Assembly: GCA_964390795.1 (NCBI GenBank)
Contig: CAYMLQ010000398.1
Coordinates: forward strand, 1 to 5,065
DNA: 5,065 nt
Reading direction: 5' to 3'
Source: CAYMLQ01 sp964390795
GTDB lineage: Bacteria > Verrucomicrobiota > Kiritimatiellia > RFP12 > UBA1067
The notes beneath the pieces are model-generated. The model saw nothing but the letters and a program-made list of their open reading frames with translations, had not been told where the DNA came from and did no database searches. Shown here one piece after another: positions 1 through 3,617 of this stretch. Positions within the stretch are counted from its first letter, which is position 1. Each line of letters begins with the position of its first letter. A program made the translations under genes and the position numbers.

Positions 1-159
1 GTTACGGCTGTCGGCTAGTCACTTTGGGGATGCACCTGATCGCAGATGCGCCCAAGGGAACAAAGGGGCAGAGCGGCGAAGTGTATGCATAAAAGCACGC
101 TAACCATCCGATCATCCGCATATCCGTTGTCCGTGACACGGTGGTTCTGAGAAAAGAAC
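1..159. other. Intergenic edge region, no gene seen
   Basis: No convincing coding frame or RNA gene is visible between the window edge and the end of the antitoxin gene. The only structure noted is a short palindrome, CCGTG-A-CACGG at 131-141, lying 18 bp beyond the antitoxin stop codon. It has no T-run after it on the minus strand, so it is not a convincing intrinsic terminator. Confidence 0.5.
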
Positions 160-465
160 TTAGATAAGCGCTGCTATGCGCTTGGGAGAGGTTCCGAGAA
201 CAAGCAGTGTTTTGATGAGGCTATCGATTGTTGCGGTTGCCGGATTCCTGAGCATCCTCGCCACACCTGATTGCTGGGTTCCGATCTTTTCGGCGAGTGC
301 TTCCTGGGTCAGATGAGCAGCCTTACGCACACGCTCAATTTCAAGAGCAAGATTAACGCGGATATTCACAATCGCCTGCTCCGGGGGAGTCAGCCCCAAC
401 CAGTCCGCTGAATCTGTAACCTGATAGCCTGCGGCCACAAGTTGATTCCTCTTCTTCGCATCCAT
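160..465 (-). CDS. XRE-family HigA-like antitoxin (helix-turn-helix regulator)
   Basis: This gene encodes a 101-residue protein. Its N-terminus has the MDAKKRNQLVAAGYQV / DWLGLTPPEQ pattern of XRE antitoxins that pair with HigB/Gp49-like (RelE superfamily) toxins. An arginine-rich helix (about residues 36-50) leads into a helix-turn-helix at about 52-76 (LTQEALAEKIGTQQSGVARM). A final helix (about 80-100) is typical of the dimerising end. Antitoxins of this kind neutralise a partner mRNA-cleaving toxin and repress their own operon in the cytoplasm. The ATG at 465 has a strong ribosome binding site, GAAAGGA at 473-479, 7 bases upstream. Directly upstream lies only a stump of the toxin gene (481-576), so this is probably an orphan antitoxin or DNA-binding repressor. 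The length matches the family and I see no damage. Role as antitoxin is known for the family; loss of the partner is seen in the sequence. Confidence 0.9.
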   Translation of the reverse strand: MDAKKRNQLVAAGYQVTDSADWLGLTPPEQAIVNIRVNLALEIERVRKAAHLTQEALAEKIGTQQSGVARMLRNPATATIDSLIKTLLVLGTSPKRIAALI

Positions 466-480
466 AAAATCATCCTTTCG

Positions 481-576
481 TTAAAGTAAAACACCGGCTT
501 CAATACGCGCCTTCTCGCTGAAGGGGGGCGATTTAATTTCACCCGAAAGAATCACGAGGGGTTTCCGATTTCGCAT
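481..576 (-). pseudogene. N-terminal stump of a HigB/Gp49-like RelE-superfamily toxin
   Basis: An ATG at 576 opens a 31-codon frame ending in TAA at 481-483. The peptide runs from MRNRKPLVILSGEIKSPPF to EKARIEAGVLL. This closely resembles the first 30 or so residues of HigB/Gp49-like toxins (pattern KPLVWLxGEIKTPPFSxxARxEAGxLLR), which are normally about 105-115 residues. After GVLL the frame stops and the antitoxin's ribosome binding site begins 2 bases later. The whole toxin core, including the central HELR-type strand and the C-terminal basic residues, is therefore absent. The simplest reading is an internal deletion that fused the toxin's beginning to the antitoxin's leader. The stump could still be translated and may couple translation to the antitoxin, but it cannot be an active nuclease. 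The identification rests on remembered family sequences, so it needs a profile search. Confidence 0.7.
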
Positions 577-585
577 GTCATCACC

Positions 586-601
586 ATAACAGATTTGTTA
601 T
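586..601. promoter_or_regulatory. Palindromic operator candidate of the toxin-antitoxin operon
   Basis: ATAACA-GATT-TGTTAT is a perfect inverted repeat (6-bp arms, 4-bp centre) located 10 bp upstream of the toxin stump's ATG. It overlaps a -10-like TATAAC on the minus strand (597-602). An alternative weak minus-strand promoter, TTGCGC (607-612) with 18-bp spacing to TATGGT (583-588), would also be covered by it. XRE antitoxins repress their own promoters by binding such palindromes, so this is the natural site for the downstream HigA-like protein. The palindrome is seen directly; the binding is inferred. Confidence 0.5.
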
Positions 602-839
602 AATCCGCGCAATCATGATTTGCTGGTGGTATCCGCAATAAATGGAGCAAGAGGGGACTCTGTTGCTTTACAGGTGGTTGACGCAACCCGTCTCCGCCGA
701 CAGACGCGGCACCCCAGCGCAACGACGCAAGGGGTGCCAGTGGCTGGCGAGCGGGGCAATAAAGAAAGATGACTGGTGGAATGCCTATGGCTCATCAGAT
801 GGGCTATGCCCCACCGTTTGGGTGACGTTGGGCGGGGCT
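602..839. other. Intergenic region with one GC-rich hairpin (708-738)
   Basis: No gene is supported in these 238 bases between the two toxin-antitoxin-type modules. The clearest structure is GGCACCCC (708-715) matched by GGGGTGCC (731-738): an 8-bp perfect stem around a 15-base loop. It lies about 100 bases beyond the stop of the DUF2442 gene. No T-tract follows on either strand, so a classical intrinsic terminator is unlikely, although the hairpin could still shape the 3' end of the DUF4160-DUF2442 transcript. Confidence 0.4.
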
Positions 840-1223
840 CTACGTCAACGCCAGTTCTCTTTTCTTGAGAGGGCGACCGCCTTTGAGTCCGTTGGCGCGA
901 CTGCTGACAGCTTTACGCTTGCTTTTAACGGAACCACCCCGTCGCCCCATTTCTGTTGCGGCAAGCACCAACGGTTGCATGCGAATAGGGTAATCTTCGG
1001 GATGGGCCAGTATGTTCGTGTGCAAATCGATGTCGGCCTCCTCCCAGCGGATATGCCCATGGCCGCAGTATTGGATTTGAAAGACCTGGCTCGACGGCAA
1101 GGCGGCAAGATAGGGGAAATCGGCAAAGGCGGCAAAGAAGCCTTTTTCTTCGACAACAAGGTAAAGTCCCTCATGCGTCACCATTTTGACTTCAGCATGA
1201 TTCTTTGCGCTCGTTCCACTCAT
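840..1223 (-). CDS. DUF2442 domain protein, second gene of a DUF4160-DUF2442 pair
   Basis: This is a 127-residue protein. The DUF2442 core runs from about residue 11 to 70. Its hallmarks are a hydrophobic strand (EGLYLVVEEKGF), the ADFPYLAAL turn and the closing GHGHIRWEEADIDL segment, which matches the family's G-x-x-IHW-x-x-x-DxDI ending. The tail (about 93-122) is strongly basic, with RRGGSVKSKRK and KGGRPLKKR. Its GRP core is AT-hook-like, which hints at DNA binding. The chosen start is ATG at 1223, with AAGGAG at 1234-1239, 10 bases upstream. A TTG at 1229 sits only 4 bases from that site, and an ATG at 1184 has no good site. The gene overlaps the end of the upstream DUF4160 gene by 32 bp, so the two are probably translationally coupled. 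Such pairs are often listed as putative toxin-antitoxin modules, with DUF2442 the presumed antitoxin; this is not proven here. Confidence 0.88.
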   Translation of the reverse strand: MSGTSAKNHAEVKMVTHEGLYLVVEEKGFFAAFADFPYLAALPSSQVFQIQYCGHGHIRWEEADIDLHTNILAHPEDYPIRMQPLVLAATEMGRRGGSVKSKRKAVSSRANGLKGGRPLKKRELALT

Positions 1224-1434
1224 GTTCAATCAACTCCTTGTTCTCTTCGACAAGTCGCATGACCTTACGCAATTCGTGTTGCACGAATCCATCGTTGCAC
1301 GCGACACTCACCGTCGGCTTGATCCAGAACTTCGCCTCGATCTGCTCACGAATCACATGGACATGAATAGGTTCCCCTCTTTCCTCGCTGAAGAAGAAGA
1401 ACCGATATGGCCCAATTCGCAAGATTGTCGGCAT
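1192..1434 (-). CDS. DUF4160 domain protein, first gene of a DUF4160-DUF2442 pair
   Basis: The 80-residue protein matches DUF4160 over nearly its full length. It begins MPTILRIGPYRFFFFSEERG, followed by the EPIHVHV strand, EAKFWIKP, and the C-terminal helix HELRKVMRLVEENKELIEHEW. The conserved E-P-x-HVHV and AKFW motifs are intact and the length is normal. The ATG at 1434 has only a weak ribosome binding site (AGGT at 1442-1445, 7 bases away; AGGA at 1448-1451 is further). It is the first gene after the promoter at 1465-1492 and overlaps the DUF2442 gene. DUF4160 proteins are small cytoplasmic proteins of unproven function, commonly paired with DUF2442 and suggested to be toxins. The last residues (NERKESC) differ from the usual short ending and are encoded where the next gene's ribosome binding site and start lie. 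Confidence 0.9.
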   Translation of the reverse strand: MPTILRIGPYRFFFFSEERGEPIHVHVIREQIEAKFWIKPTVSVACNDGFVQHELRKVMRLVEENKELIEHEWNERKESC

Positions 1435-1464
1435 ACTTTTGACCTGTTCCTAAAGTTGAAAATT

Positions 1465-1492
1465 AGTATATCCCATTCGGTTAGGTTATCAA
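1465..1492 (-). promoter_or_regulatory. Sigma70-type promoter for the DUF4160-DUF2442 operon
   Basis: On the minus strand, TTGATA (-35, 1487-1492) and TATACT (-10, 1465-1470) are separated by 16 bp, and each matches consensus at 5 of 6 positions. Transcription would begin near 1458 and give a leader of about 24 bases before the DUF4160 ATG at 1434. This is the best promoter match in the window. No clear operator palindrome was seen beside it. Confidence 0.55.
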
Positions 1493-1494
1493 GC

Positions 1495-1768
1495 CTATTC
1501 CGAGTTTAACTGAACGGGCGCAAAGCCGAGGGTCTCTTCTGCCGGTCCAGATTTGCCTTCGGTTGGCGGGGCTCGGACATTAGAGGTTGAAACGGATCAT
1601 TATGCCGACCGCGATATTATAGGCTGCGTATACCGCTTTTGGGGGTGCGGGCGAACCGTCGGTAATCACCCTTGTGTATTCACGGGGGTGCATTACCTCG
1701 CCTTTTGGTTGTTCTATTACATGGGCACAAATGCCACCTTCACAATGTTTGAACGCGAAGTAGATGCA
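1495..1768 (-). pseudogene. Possible frameshifted remnant of an unrecognised small gene
   Basis: I do not recognise this stretch. On the minus strand one frame is open from 1768 to a TAA at 1580-1582 (62 codons). It includes an ATG at 1693 and residues such as HPREYTRVITDGSPAPPKAV. A second frame, shifted by one base, is open from 1596 to a TAG at 1495-1497 (33 codons) and contains APPTEGKSGPAEETLGF. Joining them by a single-base indel near 1597 would give one continuous product ending just before the DUF4160 promoter. The 5' side would lie close to the IS end at 1791, so an IS-truncated relic is possible. The composition looks protein-like, but there is no known domain and the opposite strand is open too. 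This is a weak call. Confidence 0.2.
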
Positions 1769-1790
1769 TCAAACATTACAAAGAGGTGCC

Positions 1791-1835
1791 TAGTCCGAAG
1801 TTCCAGCGATCTTCCGCGCACTCCACATGCGCAAC
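1791..1835 (+). repeat. IS terminal inverted repeat, left copy
   Basis: This repeat reads inward from TAGTCCGAAGTTCCAGCG. It matches the complement of 3322-3366 at 35 of 45 positions: an outer block of 18 perfect bases, then 6 mismatches, then an inner block containing CGCGCAC and CATGC. A bipartite pattern (outer cleavage end, inner protein-binding block) is common for IS ends. It lies 52 bases beyond the transposase stop codon. Confidence 0.8.
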
Positions 1836-1887
1836 TACCTCTACTGTAAAGAGATGTTGCGACAGATCCTGACTATTTCCGTTCCGG

Positions 1888-3195
1888 TTACTGGGCACAC
1901 TTGCCCGGCCACGCAGGCCCATCCTGGTTGAGAAGCTCGAAGACCCGCGACTGGTAGGCGTCGGGTTCGGTGTCGCGGGTGAAGCGCACGGCGGTCTTGC
2001 CCTCGCCCGCGCGGCAGGTGTTGCGCGCGAGGGTCGACAGCGCGCTGATCAGCCCGTCCCAGCGCCGCAGCGGCAGCCCGTCGGAGGACTCGTGGGTGGC
2101 GCGCTTGCGCCGGACGGCGGGCGTGGGCAGGGCCTTGGCCACGGGGTCGCGCGCGGTGCGGCTGTCCTCCAGGCCCTCGTCGGCGTAAAGCAGCGGCGCC
2201 AGCGCCTGGCGCATGTGCCATTCGACATAGTACGCGAGCGTGCAAAGCAGGATGTGGGCCCGGACGCGATCTTCGAGGCGGTGGTTGATGGGCCGGACGC
2301 GCAGGTCGATGCCCTTGAAGGTGCGGAAGGCCTTCTCCACGTTGCCCAGCCGCTTGTAAGCCCGCACCGCGTCGGGGGCGGAGAGGTCCGCGGCCGGCTC
2401 GCTCGTGCGAACGACGTAGATCCCGTCCAGCGCCCGCTCGCGGTCGATGTCCGCCTGTTTGCGCGACCATGCCAGGCTGCCGTCCGTTATGTTCAGGGCG
2501 AAGTGCTTGGCGACCTTGTATCTGTTCACGGCGCGCCCGGCCTTGACGCCGATCTCGGCCGCGGTGAGCGGCTTCCCCGTGCGTCCCGCCACGTGCGCGG
2601 CGAGTTTCTTGAGCAGTTTCTCGGTGCAGGCCAGCAGGTCGTCGCGGGTGTGGGCGCGGTCCATGGCCAGGAGCGGGTTGAAGCAGGCCACCAGCCGCTC
2701 GCCGGGAAAGTCCGGGTGCGCGATCTCGGCGAGGTTGCCCTGCGAGAACAGCGGCGCGTCTGAGGGGTCGCGCGCCTCGAGCAGTTTGCGGATGTCGCCG
2801 CTTCGCAGGCACGAGATCCAGCCGCAGCCGCCCGCCGCCCGAAGTTTCCCGATCTGCGCGCCGGTGAGCATGCCCCGGTCGCCGACGATCACGAAGCGGC
2901 CGACCCGGAACTCCCCGCGCAGCGCCTCGATCTGGTCGGGCACGGTCGCCGGGTCGGCCGTGTTGCCCGGATAGACCCGCACCGCCACGGGACGGCCGTC
3001 CCGGTCGGTGAGCAGCCCGTACACGATGCCGGGCAGCTTCAGGCCGTCCCGGTTGTAGCCGCGCACCGCCAGCGGGCAGTGCGTGCCGTGGTAGGAGCTG
3101 CTGGAGACGTCGTAGAAGACCGTGGCGCCCTCGCCCAGGTGCCGCTTCGCCAGCTTGCGCTCGATGAACGGCTGGCGTCCGAGCAGCCAGTCCAT
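1888..3195 (-). CDS. IS1634-family (DDE) transposase, N-terminally truncated
   Basis: This 435-residue frame covers the catalytic core of an IS1634-type transposase (IS4-like DDE superfamily), which cuts and joins DNA at the element's ends. Counting from the ATG at 3195, the first Asp is D29 (VFYDVSSSSYHG) and the second is D106 (VIVGDRGM). The Glu is E287 in AYKRLGNVEKAFRTFKGIDL, with the E-x6-K spacing kept (K294). The downstream LRVRPINHRLEDRVRAHILLCTLAYYVEWHMR block is highly characteristic. Full-length relatives are about 550-580 residues and carry some 120-130 residues before the AMDWLL motif; here that motif is at the start codon. In-frame codons continue upstream to a TGA at about 3253-3255 but contain no start. 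The family's N-terminal region is not visible in other frames. A TTGAAT/TATTAT promoter-like pair (3203-3230) sits only 7 bp from the ATG and is unconvincing. The core reads intact, but the protein is probably inactive. Confidence 0.9.
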   Translation of the reverse strand: MDWLLGRQPFIERKLAKRHLGEGATVFYDVSSSSYHGTHCPLAVRGYNRDGLKLPGIVYGLLTDRDGRPVAVRVYPGNTADPATVPDQIEALRGEFRVGRFVIVGDRGMLTGAQIGKLRAAGGCGWISCLRSGDIRKLLEARDPSDAPLFSQGNLAEIAHPDFPGERLVACFNPLLAMDRAHTRDDLLACTEKLLKKLAAHVAGRTGKPLTAAEIGVKAGRAVNRYKVAKHFALNITDGSLAWSRKQADIDRERALDGIYVVRTSEPAADLSAPDAVRAYKRLGNVEKAFRTFKGIDLRVRPINHRLEDRVRAHILLCTLAYYVEWHMRQALAPLLYADEGLEDSRTARDPVAKALPTPAVRRKRATHESSDGLPLRRWDGLISALSTLARNTCRAGEGKTAVRFTRDTEPDAYQSRVFELLNQDGPAWPGKCAQ

Positions 3196-3321
3196 GGCCT
3201 CTATAATATCCGATAAATGCCATAATTCAAGCGAAAATAGATTGCTATTTCATATTTACATGGGCTCATTTGGAGCGTACATTGCTGCAATTTGTCCGTG
3301 CATGTCATTGCATGTCAACGG
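3196..3321. other. AT-richer IS interior upstream of the truncated transposase, no gene
   Basis: These bases lie between the truncated transposase start and the right inverted repeat. Composition changes abruptly at about 3198, from very GC-rich coding sequence to AT-richer sequence. Two direct copies of TGCATGTCA occur 10 bp apart (3299-3307 and 3309-3317), one overlapping a minus-strand TTGACA. No N-terminal transposase fragment was recognised in any minus-strand frame. An ATG at 3223 starts a short MAFIGYYRG reading, but it runs out of the transposase frame. Confidence 0.4.
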
Positions 3322-3366
3322 GTTGAGCATGGAGGGTGCGCGTTTTGCCGCTGGAACTTCGGACTA
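3322..3366 (-). repeat. IS terminal inverted repeat, right copy
   Basis: This is the inverted partner of 1791-1835. It reads GTTGAGCATG at its inner edge and CGCTGGAACTTCGGACTA at its outer edge. The outer 18 bases are identical to the left copy's complement. Its survival shows that both IS ends are present although the transposase has lost its N-terminal part. Confidence 0.8.
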
Positions 3367-3379
3367 AACGGGCGGCCCC

Positions 3380-3444
3380 ACACACAGGGAGGGGCGGCTT
3401 CCACGCCGTCCGCGGCCGGGGTCGAACCCGGCCCTCCCGTGTGT
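3380..3444. repeat. Compact three-stem (cruciform or three-way junction) repeat element
   Basis: The outer stem pairs ACACAC (3380-3385) with GTGTGT (3439-3444) and, after one bulged A, GGGAGGG (3387-3393) with CCCTCCC (3432-3438). Inside are two hairpins. GGGCGGC (3392-3398) pairs with GCCGTCC (3405-3411) around a TTCCAC loop, with one G-T pair. GGCCGGG (3414-3420) pairs with CCCGGCC (3427-3433) around a GTCGAA loop. A few bases are shared between stems at the junction. The element lies between the IS and the beta-helix gene and looks like a dispersed REP-type palindrome or a structured RNA. The G-T pair is tolerated only in a plus-strand transcript. It is not a tRNA. Confidence 0.55.
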
Positions 3445-3464
3445 CTCTTGTGCCCGTCATAGGG

Positions 3465-3599
3465 TCTAGTACACAGTACAACATGAAAATTCGGCCATGA
3501 TTACAGGATTCACATGATTAATAGCCAATGAATTCAATCTTGTAAATCATGTAATCCTGGCCAAAAATACCGAATTTTGTGGCTGTACAGACTACTAGA
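3465..3599. repeat. Palindromic MITE-like repeat of about 135 bp
   Basis: This is an imperfect palindrome with two matched layers. Outer arms 3465-3494 and 3570-3599 match at 23 of 30 positions; they include TCTAGTA at the tips, GTACA, and AAAATTCGG at the inner edge. Inner arms 3493-3519 and 3536-3562 match at 23 of 27 (GGCCA then repeated GATT units). A 7-base insertion separates the layers on the right side only. Each inner arm is built from 9-bp units of the form ACAxGATTx. The element begins 19 bases after the stop codon of the beta-helix gene and could end its transcript. It contains no coding frame. The shape (inverted tips, no gene) fits a miniature inverted-repeat element or a large REP-type palindrome; no target duplication is evident. 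Confidence 0.65.
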
Positions 3600-3617
3600 T
3601 ACTTTTTGGCAGTGGCA

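Larger units (their letters stand above)
1791..3366 (-). mobile_element. Degenerate IS1634-family insertion sequence bounded by inverted repeats
   Basis: The 1576-bp unit is delimited by terminal inverted repeats that begin TAGTCCGAAGTTCCAGCG at both ends (1791-1808, and the complement at 3349-3366). The repeats continue imperfectly inward to 45 bp with 35 identities. Between them lies a single transposase gene, markedly GC-rich, on the minus strand (1888-3195). It leaves 97 bases of non-coding sequence on the 3' side and 154 bases before the usable ATG on the 5' side. No short target duplication is visible: the left flank ends GAGGTGCC and the right flank starts AACGGGCG. IS1634 itself is known for unusually long and variable duplications, and an old insertion could also have lost them. 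The encoded transposase lacks its N-terminal domain, so the element is probably an immobile relic unless a complete copy supplies transposase in trans. Confidence 0.75.

Noticed and set aside
642..1262. 206-codon open frame on the plus strand
   Set aside because: It runs antisense through the well-supported DUF2442 gene into the DUF4160 gene, has no recognisable domain, and its translation looks like a frame shadow.
1504..1592. attC-like integron site (GTTTAAC ... GTTGAAA with CCGAG/CTCGG inside)
   Set aside because: The second core box misses the consensus at its last base. The spacers to the inner stem are unequal (15 versus 9), and no matching site with proper boxes was found on the other side of the DUF4160-DUF2442 pair (GCCCAAC at 827-833 lacks a partner). 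Small toxin-antitoxin modules do occur in integrons, so it was checked.
1553..1849. 98-codon plus-strand frame starting with TTG
   Set aside because: It has no good ribosome binding site or known domain, crosses the IS boundary at 1791, and lies in a stretch open on both strands.
1841..3223. Long alternative minus-strand frame and several plus-strand frames over the transposase
   Set aside because: These are low-complexity Arg/Ala/Gly/Pro translations caused by high GC. The frame at 1888-3195 carries the conserved transposase motifs.
1513..3374. AACGGGCG at 1513-1520 and 3367-3374 as a long target duplication of the IS
   Set aside because: The match ends after 8 bases, and the left copy is 270 bp from the IS end. 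A true duplication would continue in register up to 1790.
3414..3433. tRNA T-arm lookalike (GGCCGGG GTCGAA CCCGGCC)
   Set aside because: The loop is 6 bases rather than 7, and there is no acceptor, D-arm or anticodon arm around it. It is one hairpin of the three-stem element.
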